NCBI GenBank assembly: GCA_051650105.1
Contig: JBOFIJ010000003.1
Coordinates: 1-64,000, forward strand
Length of the DNA: 64,000 nt
Source of the DNA: CAMWXW01 sp051650105
GTDB taxonomy: Bacteria; Desulfobacterota; Desulfovibrionia; Desulfovibrionales; Desulfovibrionaceae
Direction: 5' to 3'
Below, piece by piece: positions 1 to 9,700 of the stretch. Within the stretch, counting starts at the first letter, position 1. The number at the start of each line of letters is the position of its first letter. The translations under genes and the position numbers were made by a program. The notes beneath the pieces were generated by a model. It searched no databases, was not told the origin of the DNA, and saw nothing but the letters and a program-made list of their open reading frames with translations.

Positions 1-415
1 CCATTCCGAACATACTTATATTATTAATAATGATAATAAATACAATTGATAAAATAATTATTCTAACGCATAATATTTTATATTATTTAAATTCATAATT
101 TTTATTATATAAATGATACCTTGTAGAAAGAGGAGAATAGGATGTTTTTTATTTTTTTAGAAATAGTAATTTCGTTAGAGAACATATTTGTATTTCAAGA
201 ATTTTTTATAAAAATGTATTGTGTACAAAGATAGTGAATGTTGGGGATGTTCTTCAAAGTGAACGCTCTCTTCAATAAGTACTATTTTCTTTTACAGCAA
301 AAATATGTGATTTCTACAAAGTTATACTATTACGATGTTGTTAAATATCACGTTGTCTTACTGAGTTCTTGATAGGTATATGGGATAGCGTAAACTAAGA
401 AATATTACACACTTA
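1..415. other. AT-rich stretch left of the integrase relic, no gene seen
   Basis: Very AT-rich sequence with stops in all frames. It lies beyond the 3' end of the integrase relic, so it could hold further decayed remains of the same element. I could not recognise the catalytic R-H-x-x-R-Y part of an integrase in any frame here. Confidence 0.5.
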
Positions 416-954
416 CTATAGAATAAGATGGTTCTTTTTGTAGCTATACCTTTGACGGGTGTTTTTTTGAAGTTTCGTATATGCCTTTTGCTTCTCTCTT
501 GCAAACACATTCTGGCATTTCTCTGGAGCTAATGGAATTGATATTTCTTTCTTCAAAACTAGGGTAGATAAAACGTCTAAGCTTTGAGTAGATACCTTAT
601 CTATGTTTTTGTGTTTTATCACTTTGTTTTATTTCAAGCCATTTTGTAGCGATGTTGCTCAAGATATTTTCTCTTTCTTCTCATAGTAAGTGCTTAAATG
701 TCTTTTCTCAGCAGCAGGATCTATACTTTGTTTAAGTTTTATTTTTATCTCATTGAGTTTTTGTCTAGCCCCTATAAGAGATATGATAGGGTATTCACCA
801 ATGGTGTATGTTTTCGTTTTTTCTCAAAGGTAAAATCAATATGAAATATCTTCTTCCCCTTTTGGGTAACGTAAATATATAGTCCAGCAGTATCAGTTTT
901 TTTATAGGGCTTTTCTTTTGCTTTTAGATTTCTTAGTACCGTATCGTTTAACAT
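416..954 (-). pseudogene. Decayed phage/island tyrosine integrase (DUF4102 type)
   Basis: The first 60 codons from the ATG at 954 read like the arm-DNA-binding N-terminus of P4-type integrases (LNDTVLRNLKAKEKPYKKTD, then GLYIYV and the IDF/KKRK region). The match continues in other frames: near 779-663 as LIGARQKLNEIK and SIDPAAEKR, near 662-600 as SNIATKWLEIKQ, and near 622-416 as IDKVSTQSLDVL. At least three frameshifts are therefore needed, and the catalytic domain is not recognisable. It sits just downstream of the 3' end of ssrA, the classic target of such integrases, and on the same strand. It is a relic of an integrated element, not a working enzyme. The family call rests on the conserved N-terminal pattern; confidence in the broken state is high. 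Confidence 0.8.
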
Positions 955-970
955 GGCATATATCCAAAAA

Positions 971-1020
971 TTACGGTATAAAAAAGAATATACTATTTTA
1001 TACTGTGAGATATACCGTAA
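971..1020. repeat. Perfect 10-bp inverted repeat upstream of the integrase relic
   Basis: The arms ttacggtata (971-980) and tataccgtaa (1011-1020) are exact reverse complements, 30 nt apart. They sit just upstream of the integrase start. They could be an operator, arm-type recombination sites or a hairpin; the sequence does not decide. Confidence 0.6.
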
Positions 1021-1043
1021 AAAACGTGAGATACAAGGGAAGC

Positions 1044-1077
1044 ATTATACCTAATGGGACTATAACTTAGGTATAAT
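1044..1077. repeat. Perfect 11-bp inverted repeat downstream of ssrA
   Basis: The arms attatacctaa (1044-1054) and ttaggtataat (1067-1077) are exact reverse complements with a 12-nt spacer. They lie between the ssrA 3' end and the integrase relic. No T-run follows in the direction of ssrA transcription, so a simple intrinsic terminator is unlikely. A recombination-associated site is possible. Confidence 0.6.
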
Positions 1078-1131
1078 TTACTTGTCTTGTAATTGTTTTA
1101 ATATTAAAAGAGATTTTATGCGATAGACAAA

Positions 1132-1483
1132 TGGTGGAGGTGGTGGGAATCGAACCCACGTCCGAAAAACTTCCATATCTAGCGTCTACAAGTGTAGCTT
1201 AGATACAAAGTGTCTGTCTTATTCTAGGCCTCTAAGCACGCAAACAAGACATATACTCTATAAGGTTTCGCATAAAAAAGAAGAGTCCACTTTATTACAC
1301 TAGCTTACAGTATATACCTTCCCAAAGCGTAAGCGTCTTGTAGGTTGGTCACAGCGTATAAACTACGCTGCTTGGAGTTCTAATTGATCGTTGCCAATTA
1401 AATGTGTGCCGCTTTTTACGAGGCCAGCGGCGCCTCGACTTGCAACTAGTACTTTCATTTCTCGTCGAAACCAGGACACCCCC
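1132..1483 (-). ncRNA. ssrA: tmRNA (transfer-messenger RNA)
   Basis: Rescues stalled ribosomes by adding a degradation tag. The 5' end GGGGGTG pairs with CACCTCC before ACCA at the 3' end, forming the tRNA-like acceptor stem. The T arm GGGTTCGATTCCC and the 5' motif GGTTTCGACG are clear. The tag reading frame, on the minus strand, covers 1395-1363: the resume codon is GGC, preceded by TAATT like the TAGTC of E. coli, and the frame encodes GNDQLELQAA then TAG. The stop lies in a perfect hairpin CAGCGTA/TACGCTG, as expected for helix H5. With the charged alanine the tag would be AGNDQLELQAA. The lack of the usual aromatic-ALAA or YAA ending is unusual. The boundaries include the encoded CCA. 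Confidence 0.95.
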
Positions 1484-1509
1484 ATAAAGACATAATGTCA
1501 TAGCTATTG

Positions 1510-1538
1510 ACTATAGAATGCATTTATATAAAAGTCAA
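1510..1538 (-). promoter_or_regulatory. Sigma-70-type promoter of ssrA
   Basis: On the minus strand TTGACT (1538-1533), a 17-nt spacer and TATAGT (1515-1510) match the -35/-10 consensus well. Transcription would start around 1503, giving a short 5' leader that must be trimmed to the mature tmRNA end at 1483. Confidence 0.75.
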
Positions 1539-1567
1539 GAGTACTAGAAAATACAAGATATAGGAAA

Positions 1568-2965
1568 CTACTCTATAATAGGTAATGTGAGAGATTGTTC
1601 ACAGGTATATTCTAGCAATTCCAAATCGTGTGTAATAAGTAAGATTAACGTGCTTTTTGCTATATTTTGTAAAGCAGAAGCAACAAGTTTCATATTAACA
1701 CCATCTAGCCCACTTGTCGGTTCATCTAAAATAAGAATACGTGGTTTCTTTGCAAGTCCACAAGCTATGGCAAGTCGCTGTTTTTCTCCGCCAGAAAGAG
1801 AAAGTGGATGGCGATGTGCCAATGGCATAAGTGAAAAAGTGCTAAGAAGTTCTTGTAAACGAGTTTCTTGCTCATTTTTAGCTAACATCGAAAGAGATGC
1901 ACAAATTTCTTCTGTTACAGTTCTCATATGTAATTGATGGTCTGTGTTTTGTAATACAATACTCACATGTTGAAGGAGGTCTCTTGCAGAAATAACCTGA
2001 CCTTCAATAAGAAATGTTCCTTTTTCTGTAAGTGTTAATCCCGTAAGTATTCTTGCAAGGGTTGTTTTTCCAGCACCATTTTGTCCAAGAACAGCAACAA
2101 TACCTTGTGAAAAAGAAAAAGAATTATTTTCAAAGAGAGATTTCTTTTCAGTGTCATAGGTAAATGTGATATTTTCTGCAACAAAGAACGAATTTTCCGA
2201 AGAAAGAGGTGTAAAGGAATTTCTTGGGTCGTGTAAACGTGTTTTTCTTAATCCATAAGAATTCTGTATTTCCTCGGATTCTAGAAGGGAAAATGTTCCT
2301 TTAGCGGTAATAGTACCATTATGCATTATTATTGTGGAAGTAATAAGGTCTTTTAACCAGTGTATTCTGTGGTCAACAATAACAATGGTAAGACCAGATT
2401 TTTTTAATTTATGGAGCAGTAAACAGAGCTCTTTTGTTGTTTCTTCATCAAGATTGGCTGTTGGTTCATCAAGAAGGAGTATTTGAGGTTTTTGAATAAG
2501 TAGTGAAGCAATGGCTACTTTTTGTTTTTGTCCCTCAGACAGCTCATATATGGAGGAATGAAGAATATCCTCCATTTCAAGAAAGGAAATAATTTCAGTT
2601 ATCCTTGCTTTCATTTCATCAACTGGAATATTTTGTATTTCAAGGGCAAAAGCAAGTTCATCTTCAACAGTAAGAGCAAAAAATTGTTGTTCTGGATCTT
2701 GAAACAAAGTAGCAACTAACGAGGATATTTCACTGAGTTGCATTTTTTTGGTGGTTAGAGAATTGAGTTCTATTTCACCAGTAAGTGTTCCTTCAAAATA
2801 ATGAGGACAAAGACCATTAATGAGTCTAAGAAGTGTAGATTTACCACATCCACTCATTCCAGTACAAAGAAGGACATCTCCTTTTTCAATTGTAAAAGAA
2901 AGGTCATGTACCGTTCTCGTATCTTGAAAGGGATAGGTATAGGTTACAGAAGAAAATGTAATCAT
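1568..2965 (-). CDS. ECF transporter ATPase, two fused ABC domains
   Basis: A 465-residue ATP-binding subunit of an energy-coupling factor importer at the inner face of the membrane. Two complete nucleotide-binding domains are fused. The first has Walker A GMSGCGKST (about residue 36), signature LSEGQKQK and Walker B ILLLDEPTANLD. The second has GQNGAGKTT, LSGGEKQRLA and ILILDEPTSGLD. Most ECF systems use two separate ATPases (EcfA1/A2); a fused form is also known. Its start overlaps the end of the T subunit by 4 nt (ATGA), so the two are translationally coupled. It is the last gene of a three-gene minus-strand operon. The substrate is set by the S subunit and is not known. Confidence 0.9.
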   Translation of the reverse strand: MITFSSVTYTYPFQDTRTVHDLSFTIEKGDVLLCTGMSGCGKSTLLRLINGLCPHYFEGTLTGEIELNSLTTKKMQLSEISSLVATLFQDPEQQFFALTVEDELAFALEIQNIPVDEMKARITEIISFLEMEDILHSSIYELSEGQKQKVAIASLLIQKPQILLLDEPTANLDEETTKELCLLLHKLKKSGLTIVIVDHRIHWLKDLITSTIIMHNGTITAKGTFSLLESEEIQNSYGLRKTRLHDPRNSFTPLSSENSFFVAENITFTYDTEKKSLFENNSFSFSQGIVAVLGQNGAGKTTLARILTGLTLTEKGTFLIEGQVISARDLLQHVSIVLQNTDHQLHMRTVTEEICASLSMLAKNEQETRLQELLSTFSLMPLAHRHPLSLSGGEKQRLAIACGLAKKPRILILDEPTSGLDGVNMKLVASALQNIAKSTLILLITHDLELLEYTCEQSLTLPIIE

Positions 2966-3744
2966 TGCATTACCCTTGATGGAGACACAAAGAAATGAGC
3001 TAAGATAAAAGAAATAAGTATAGTAATAAGAAAAAGGAGGATTGTCATTGTATCTTTATGAGACCATTTTTCCACTTTATAAATACTTGTTTTCTTATTG
3101 TAACCAATACCTTTTAATTCTGCAGCAATGGAAAGATTATCAGCAGTTTTAAGAGACCTAAAAAGAATAGGAACAAGAATAATACGTAGATAAAAAATGG
3201 GTTTTGAGCAGCATGCCCGCACAGAAAAAATATAGCCTCTAATTTTAAGAGCTTCTGTTATTTGCTTTACGTCAGATATAAACGTAGGGATAAATCGTAT
3301 CATGACAGAGGTAGGAAGGTATATATAGAGGGGCAATTTAAGATTCTTAAGAGTATGTAAAAGAGAGTGTATATTAGTATATAAAGCGAGGGGTAAAACA
3401 ACATTAAGCATAATAGCTATCCGTAAAAAAGGTATTCCAAGATCAACAAAAGAGCTTTCTGGCATTGCAGGAAATATAAATTGCAAGAAAAGCGAAAAGA
3501 CTGTGGCAACACAAGCGACAATAATAAAGAATATATATGCAAAAAATAATAATCTTTTTTTATGAATAAGCATAGCGTATGAGAGAGAAACAAAAAATAA
3601 AAAAGAAAGCGCCACAGAGCTAGCTAGGATGAGAGTAGCAATAGAGGTAATAATACTGATTATTACTTTTGTTCTTGTATCAAGGTTTGCTAATATATGG
3701 GAAGAGGAAAAAGAGGAATATCTATCGTTGAATAATGCCAGCAT
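2962..3744 (-). CDS. ECF transporter transmembrane (T) subunit
   Basis: A 260-residue membrane protein with about five or six hydrophobic helices, fitting EcfT/CbiQ. The cytoplasmic region contains the two short coupling motifs, readable as AEL-KGIGY near residue 210 and an earlier alanine-rich motif (ITEALKIRGY), which contact the ATPases. Its start ATG at 3744 has AAGGAG seven nucleotides upstream and lies inside the end of the S-component gene (23-nt overlap). Gene order S-T-A with overlaps at both ends indicates one transcription unit. Confidence 0.85.
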   Translation of the reverse strand: MLALFNDRYSSFSSSHILANLDTRTKVIISIITSIATLILASSVALSFLFFVSLSYAMLIHKKRLLFFAYIFFIIVACVATVFSLFLQFIFPAMPESSFVDLGIPFLRIAIMLNVVLPLALYTNIHSLLHTLKNLKLPLYIYLPTSVMIRFIPTFISDVKQITEALKIRGYIFSVRACCSKPIFYLRIILVPILFRSLKTADNLSIAAELKGIGYNKKTSIYKVEKWSHKDTMTILLFLITILISFILAHFFVSPSRVMQ

Positions 3745-4264
3745 GTCTTAACTCCTTTACAGAATATATCCCAGCTGGGATTCCAAGGCACGAACCTATG
3801 TATCCAATAATAATGATTGGTACAATAAGAGCTAGTAGGGAAGGATTCTCTCGCAAAATAATCCAGGAAATTCCAATAGAAATTGCTTTGGAAAGAATAT
3901 CGTATAAAAAAACAGTTAGTAGGATTATTATATTCCTTTTATATCCTCCAAGAGAGTAAGCAAAAGCCTCTGCAAGAAGAGCCGCAATGAACATAGAGGG
4001 AATAAGCATTATACTCCCGCCAAGAAAGAGTAAACTAACTATCGTTGTTACAAGAATAAAGATAAGGAGTGTCCCGAGTTTTTGTATTTTATAAAGCATG
4101 ATAATAAGAAGAGAAGTGAAGATAAGATTTTTTGCAATTAACCCAATTGGATTCATTCCACCGCTGAGGAGTGTAACAACCAACGTAATTATTTTTGAGG
4201 CAGAGGCGAAAACACCGATAAGAATGAGTTCTCGAATCTCCCAGTAATGTTCATGTTTTTTCAT
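3722..4264 (-). CDS. ECF transporter substrate-binding (S) component, MptD/Trep_Strep-like
   Basis: A 180-residue, very hydrophobic protein with about six membrane helices and charged ends, starting ELILIGVFASASKII. Size, topology and position directly upstream of EcfT and the ATPase identify it as the S component that captures the substrate. The sequence resembles the MptD/Trep_Strep group, whose substrate is not firmly established, so I give no substrate. The start ATG at 4264 is preceded by GGAGAG. No known riboswitch motif was seen in the leader (4265-4390). Confidence 0.7.
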   Translation of the reverse strand: MKKHEHYWEIRELILIGVFASASKIITLVVTLLSGGMNPIGLIAKNLIFTSLLIIMLYKIQKLGTLLIFILVTTIVSLLFLGGSIMLIPSMFIAALLAEAFAYSLGGYKRNIIILLTVFLYDILSKAISIGISWIILRENPSLLALIVPIIIIGYIGSCLGIPAGIYSVKELRHAGIIQR

Positions 4265-4394
4265 GTGAGGTACTCTCCAGTAATAATAGAGACAAGAGGG
4301 GCAAAGGTTATTAAGATGACGAGACTACTATATACAATAGGACGAAGAAATGGCAAGCATTATTGTATAGGGCGCCTCATAGCAGAGAATACTC

Positions 4395-4424
4395 TTGCAA
4401 AAGGGAATATAAATATGATATACT
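4395..4424 (+). promoter_or_regulatory. Likely sigma-70 promoter of the Tim44-like gene
   Basis: TTGCAA (4395-4400), an 18-nt spacer and TATACT (4419-4424). Transcription would begin near 4431, which excludes the longer upstream reading frame and supports the start at 4447-4453. Confidence 0.55.
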
Positions 4425-4452
4425 AAAATTGTATGCTCTAGGAGGTATGATG

Positions 4453-5325
4453 ATGTTGTTACACAGAACTATATTACCATTACTATTGGCAATAGTGGCA
4501 ATGCACTTTTCTTTTGAGGACTCAGAGGCACGTCGTCGTATTGGAGGAGGTCGCTCTTTTGGCTCAAAACCGACTATGTCAAGAGAAAGAGCTATGCCAA
4601 ATAATCAAAACCAAATGAATCGTCAGGGTGCACAGTCAGACGGTGCTACTAAGCAAGCAAGCGGGGGGGGTCTTGGTGGAATGGGTGGTTTATTAACAGG
4701 GGTATTAGCAGGAACATTATTAGGGTCTTTATTTTCAGGCAGTGGTTTTGGTGGTGGTTTTCTTGGGCTCATTCTTATAGGACTTTTCGTTTTTGTGGGT
4801 TTTAGAATATTTCAAAGTCTGTCTAGGTCGAGACAGCAAGAAAGATATCGACCTGCAGAAGAAACAACTCTGTCAAGGACATCGTATCAAGATTCTGCAT
4901 GGGCAATGTTAGATAGCGAGGCAGATACAAAAGAAGCTGTACAAAATGTATCTTTTCCAAAAGATTTTAACGAAGAAGAATTTATTAAAGGTGCAAAAAT
5001 CTTATTTGCTCGTTTACAGGAGTCCTGGGCAAAGAACGATTTAGAAGATATAAGAAAATTCACTTCTACAGAGGTATTTACTGAAATAATTCGTCAGGCT
5101 GATGAAGACCCTGAAATTGGTGATGTAGCCATTTTGCATATAGATGCACGTGTTTTAGAAGTAAAAGATACTAATGATGAAAGGCGAGTTCTTGTATTCT
5201 TTTCTGCACTATTGCAGGAATCGAAAGAGGCAGAGAATTCAGATGTCAATGAATATTGGCATTTTGTGCGGTCAGACAAAAGTGAGGGTATGTGGATTCT
5301 TGATGGCATACAACAAAGTAGATAA
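4453..5325 (+). CDS. Tim44-like domain membrane/periplasmic protein
   Basis: A 290-residue protein. An N-terminal hydrophobic segment (MLLHRTILPLLLAIVAMHF) acts as signal peptide or anchor. It is followed by a basic, Asn/Gln-rich linker, a glycine-rich hydrophobic segment (GGLGGMGGLLTG to about residue 115), and a C-terminal Tim44-like domain from about residue 165 (FNEEEFIKGAKILFARLQ, then the WHFVRS/WILDGIQ end). Bacterial members are of unknown function; the fold resembles NTF2/Tim44. Three ATGs occur in tandem (4447, 4450, 4453); GGAGG at 4441-4445 gives best spacing to 4453. A G8 run at 4673-4680 lies in the Gly-rich segment, and slippage there would shift the frame. Confidence 0.8.
   Translation: MLLHRTILPLLLAIVAMHFSFEDSEARRRIGGGRSFGSKPTMSRERAMPNNQNQMNRQGAQSDGATKQASGGGLGGMGGLLTGVLAGTLLGSLFSGSGFGGGFLGLILIGLFVFVGFRIFQSLSRSRQQERYRPAEETTLSRTSYQDSAWAMLDSEADTKEAVQNVSFPKDFNEEEFIKGAKILFARLQESWAKNDLEDIRKFTSTEVFTEIIRQADEDPEIGDVAILHIDARVLEVKDTNDERRVLVFFSALLQESKEAENSDVNEYWHFVRSDKSEGMWILDGIQQSR
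4673..4680 (+). repeat. G8 homopolymer tract inside the Tim44-like gene
   Basis: Eight consecutive G in coding sequence of an AT-rich region. Loss or gain of one G would shift the frame upstream of the Tim44-like domain. See the poly-G finding. Confidence 0.9.
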
Positions 5326-5364
5326 TTTTTATGATGGGCTGTCTTGTGCATAGTGCTTGTATAT

Positions 5365-5404
5365 GAAGGGGTGTGCCTTTGGGTAATACTCCTTCTTTAT
5401 TTTG
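5365..5404 (+). terminator. Intrinsic terminator of the Tim44-like gene
   Basis: The arms GAAGGGGTGT (5365-5374) and ATACTCCTTC (5386-5395) pair over 10 bp with a few G-U pairs, followed by TTTATTTT. Confidence 0.7.
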
Positions 5405-5724
5405 TGCGTTTTTTTGAGGCATTTTGAAAGAAAAGGATGTTCTTTTTTAGATAATTTTAAGAATATATTTTTAAGAGAGATATCAGTCTTGTAGCCTCTA
5501 GTATTTTTTCACACTATTTTGTGTTGTGCTATGATTTAGCAATGATATTTATGGATTTTTTTGATAATATTGAATACGTGAAGTTTATCGTACTATATTG
5601 TTTTTAGCCGTAGGATTCCCATTTCCTAATAGTATAATTCTCGGTTTTTAAGATTTGCTAAATATGTATGATAGAGTATATTTTCTTGTACTGTGCTTCA
5701 CAGTAATATCGTTACCACAATATA
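5405..5724. other. Gene-free AT-rich gap
   Basis: Lies between two convergent genes. I see no open frame with a ribosome-binding site and no recognisable RNA. Confidence 0.6.
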
Positions 5725-6321
5725 TTAGAATTTGTGCTTTAGTCTCTCTTCTACAGCATGTTTTTGTTCTGGAGTAATCTGTATTTCTAAATTCTTTTTG
5801 TATTTTTCTAATTCTATTCTATCTTCATTGGAAATGTCCTTATTTTTGTGTGCTATAGAAATCCATTCATATGCTTTTTCCATATTCTGGGGTAGAATTT
5901 CTCCGTCGATGTAAAGAAAGGCGTATGCAACTTGTGCTGGTACATAATTGGTATCAACCGCTCGCTTTAGGAATGTAAGCCCTTTTTCTGTATCTTTATC
6001 AACAAGGCTCCCGTCAATATATAGTGTTCCTAAATTATACAGTGCTTTTGGGTGATTCTGCTCTGCAGCAAGAGAAAAGTAGTGCAGACTTTTTGTGAGA
6101 TCTTTCTCTATAGTAATGCCTTTAAAATAAAATAGACCAGCTTCAAACTGAGCGTCTGCATCTCCAGAATGTGCTTTTTTTTCTAGAATAATAAGGCTAA
6201 TAGGTAAGGAGGATTTGTGTTGTAGTTTTTCATCTATAGTAAAGGGTTCAATTGCCATTATTTCTTCAGCAAAGGAAGGAAAAGGTACACATAAGATAAA
6301 TATAATAATAAGAAATTTCAT
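5725..6321 (-). CDS. Secreted Sel1-repeat (TPR-like) protein
   Basis: A 198-residue protein with an N-terminal Sec signal peptide (MKFLIIIFILCVPFPSFA, cleavage after the second Ala-containing turn) and about three Sel1-like repeats. These are readable as GDADAQFEAGLFYFKG, HPKALYNLGTLYIDG and YVPAQVAYAFLYIDG. Sel1 repeats form helical solenoids for protein binding, often in periplasmic or secreted proteins that act in signalling or host interaction. The start at 6321 is chosen because GAGG lies six nucleotides upstream and the signal peptide then begins the protein; the frame itself is open to 6378. Partner unknown. Confidence 0.85.
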   Translation of the reverse strand: MKFLIIIFILCVPFPSFAEEIMAIEPFTIDEKLQHKSSLPISLIILEKKAHSGDADAQFEAGLFYFKGITIEKDLTKSLHYFSLAAEQNHPKALYNLGTLYIDGSLVDKDTEKGLTFLKRAVDTNYVPAQVAYAFLYIDGEILPQNMEKAYEWISIAHKNKDISNEDRIELEKYKKNLEIQITPEQKHAVEERLKHKF

Positions 6322-6759
6322 ATAAAACCTCACTCTAATCTCGTAAAAATATAATAACACATGTACAAAAGTATACAAGAAGAGTTCTAAAAGTGTTTTA
6401 GGAATAATAAAACAATAACAATAAATAATAGAGTTATTCTTTGAAATAACAGGGTATTGCTAGAAGGAGCAGTAAGGAGTTATAAGAAGAGGTAACTAGT
6501 ATAAAAACGTGTATTTCCAATAAGGAAAGAATAGAATTAGAAAAATATAAAATGAATATGGAAGCATATAGTGTACTGATACAATGTGGAATAATAGTAT
6601 TCTATAATGCGAAAAAATGTATATTTTCTTCATTAAATTACATGGAATGCAAATGTTGTGGAAATATTTCGAAACAAAGGCAAAGTAAAAAAACGATAGA
6701 ATATTATTATACTAGGCAGAGCTCTTTTGTTTCAATAAAAAAGTATAAATAAAATAATA
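6322..6759. other. Gene-free AT-rich gap
   Basis: Only a 66-codon frame (6552-6752, plus) without good start signals or recognisable domains. I regard it as chance. No RNA motif recognised. Confidence 0.5.
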
Positions 6760-9700
6760 TTATGAAGCTGTATTATTGAGCTTTTTTTGTATGTATTGTG
6801 TTACAGATAGTATAATAATAAAAAGCGGTGGTATAAAGAGTATTCCAAAGAATGTATAAAAAGTGATGCCACCAACAATAGCCGTTCCTAAAGATATTTT
6901 ACTGGCACTTCCGGCTCCTGTGGCCAAAACAAGAGGAAGACTGCCGAGTATAAAAGAGAGCATTGTCATAAGTATGGGTCGTATTCTTTGTACGCTGGCT
7001 TGTATAGCAGCCTGTTCGAGAGAATTCCCTTCCCTGTGAAGTTTTATAGCATATTCTACTATAAGAATAGCCGTCTTTGCGGTGAGCCCAATAAGAGTAA
7101 TAAGGGCAATTTGAAAATAAAGATCATTTGATAATGCACGTAAATGAGAAAAAGCAGTGGAACCAAATAATGCTATAGGCAAAGTGAGTATAATAATAAT
7201 TGGAAGAGAGAAGCTTTCATACAGTGCAGCGAGAATGAGAAAGATAAAAAGTACAGAGAACAAAATAGTACTTACTGTTTTTCCTTCTGAGAGTTTTTCT
7301 TGATATGCTGGTCCTGTCCATGCTACAGAATATCCTTCTGGAAGGTGTTTTTTTGCAAGGTTTTCAACTATGGCAATAGCTTGGCTAGAAGTATATCCTT
7401 CTGCTGCACCACCAAGTATGGGGGCTGCAGAATACATATTAAATCTTTCTAATACAATTGGTCCAGTATCATGGGTAAAATTAACAAGAGAGGATAGTGG
7501 AATAGGGGATTTTGTCGTTCGAGAAATAACAAAAAGAGAATGTAATGCTTCAAGAGAATCTCTAAAAGAACTCTGCGCTTGGAGAAGTACTCTGTAGGGT
7601 CTGTCAGAGAGTGTAAAATCATTTATATACGTACTGGCTAACGTGCTTTGTAGCGTTTTATAGATATCTTGGATATCAACACCTAATAAAAGAGCTTTTT
7701 CTTTATTAATAGAGAGAATTATTTGTGGCGTTGTGGATGTTAATAGTGAATTAATACGTGTAAGCACTTTTTGTTCTTGTAAGAGTACTTTGAAGGAATC
7801 TGTTACTTTTTGTAATTCTTCAACAGAAGCATTTGTCTGATTTTGTATATAAAATTTAAACCCACCAGCACTTCCTAGCCGCGGAATAGGTGAAGGTAAA
7901 AGAAAAATAAAAGAAGCATCTGCAATAGAAAGACATTCTTTGCGTAATCTATTGAGAATGGCCTGTGCGGATTGATCGTGATTTTTTCTAGAATCCCAAT
8001 GTCGCAGAGTAATAAAAAGGCTAGCATAATTTTCTTGTAGAGATCCAGTAAGGGCATTTCTTCCAACAGAGGCCATAATTGTTACTATACTTTCTTCTGT
8101 ACTAGCTAGTTTTCTGAACTCTTCTTCAACGGCCAATGTCCTTTCAAGAGATGCTCCGTCTGGCAGTGTAATAATAACTCGTAATGTACCTTGATCTTCA
8201 GCAGGGACAAAAGACTTTGGGAGGGAAGTAAACATTATATAAGAGAGAAGAAAAAGAATAATATAAAATATTCCAGAAAGAAGATACCTTCTTGTAAGAA
8301 TTTGCAGTAGTGAAGAGTATACTTTTGTAAAGGAGTGCAATATTTTATTAAAAAAGGAGATTTTCGTATGAGCCTCTCTTTTCTTAAGCCATAAAGCACA
8401 AAGAGCGGGTGTGAGCGTGAGCGCAACAATGGAAGAAATACAAACAGCAATGGAAATAGTTATAGCGAATTCTCTAAACATTCCACCTGTTAATCCTTGA
8501 ATAAATGCAATTGGAATAAAAACAGAACATAAAACGAGAGTAGAAGCAATGACAGGCCACGTTATTTCTTCCATAGCTTGTATTGTTGCTTGTATGGGTG
8601 TTAACATTGTTGTTTCCAAAATGCGTTCGACATTTTCAATAACAAGAATAGTATCATCCACAACAATTCCAATTGCAAGAACAAGAGCAAATAATGTGAA
8701 CGTATTGATGGAAGAATTAAAAAGGTATAAACCCGCAAATGTACCAATAATAGAAATAGGAATAGCAAAGCAAGGTATAATAGTCACTTTTATATTTTGT
8801 AAAAATAAATAAATAATAAGGATAACCAAAAAGAGTGCTTCAATAAGGGTATATATAACACTTTCTATTGATAATTTGATATATAGTGTTGTGTCATATG
8901 CTTTTATATATTGAATACCTTCTGGAAAATGTGCTTGTAATTCTTTTAAGGTTTTTTCAATATCATTAGCAACACGCAATGCATTACCTTCTGGAGCAAG
9001 AGAAATGGCAAGAGAAATAGAGGGTTGGCCATTGTATCTTGCTGTACTATGATATATTTCTGTTCCAAGCTCTATTGTAGCAATGTCTTTTAATAAAAGA
9101 GAAGAAGCATCTTTTTGGCTTCTCACAATAATATTTTCAAAATCTTCAACACTACGGAGTGTTCCACTGTCTTGCACAGAGTAAAGAACATCGACAGCAT
9201 TTGGAGATTCTCCAATAGTGCCAATAGGATATTGCTTATTCTGGACAAAAATACTGTCAATAATATCTTGAGTTGAGAGTTTGAGAGAAGCAAGTATATG
9301 GGGATTAGTCCAAATTCTCATAGCATATGGTTTTGCACCGTGAATAGTAACATCTCCAATACCATGAATGCGTTGTAATTCTCCCACAACATTAGTGGAA
9401 GCATAATTACTAAGAAAAATTGTATCATATTGAGGTAAAGAAGAGCTAAGCAATATAAACATAAGAGTGGAATCTGAGGATTTTCGTACAGTAATACCTC
9501 GTCTTTGAACTTCTTGTGGTAAAGAAGATAATGCAGTTTGTATTCTATTATTTACGTGGATGGCAGCCCAATGAGGGTTTGTTTCTGGGGTAAAATATGC
9601 ACGAATAGTCGCGCCGTCTCTACTAATAACAGAATTGATGTACATCATTCCATCAACACCATTTATTTGTTCTTCTAAAGGAGCTGCGACAAGTGATGAA

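Noticed and set aside
1587..1937. 116-codon plus frame inside the ECF ATPase gene
   Set aside because: Antisense shadow of a well-conserved ABC ATPase.
4265..4390. Possible riboswitch in the ECF operon leader
   Set aside because: No TPP, cobalamin, preQ1 or other motif that I could recognise.
6552..6752. 66-codon plus frame with two Cys-rich spots
   Set aside because: No ribosome-binding site or family resemblance; likely chance.
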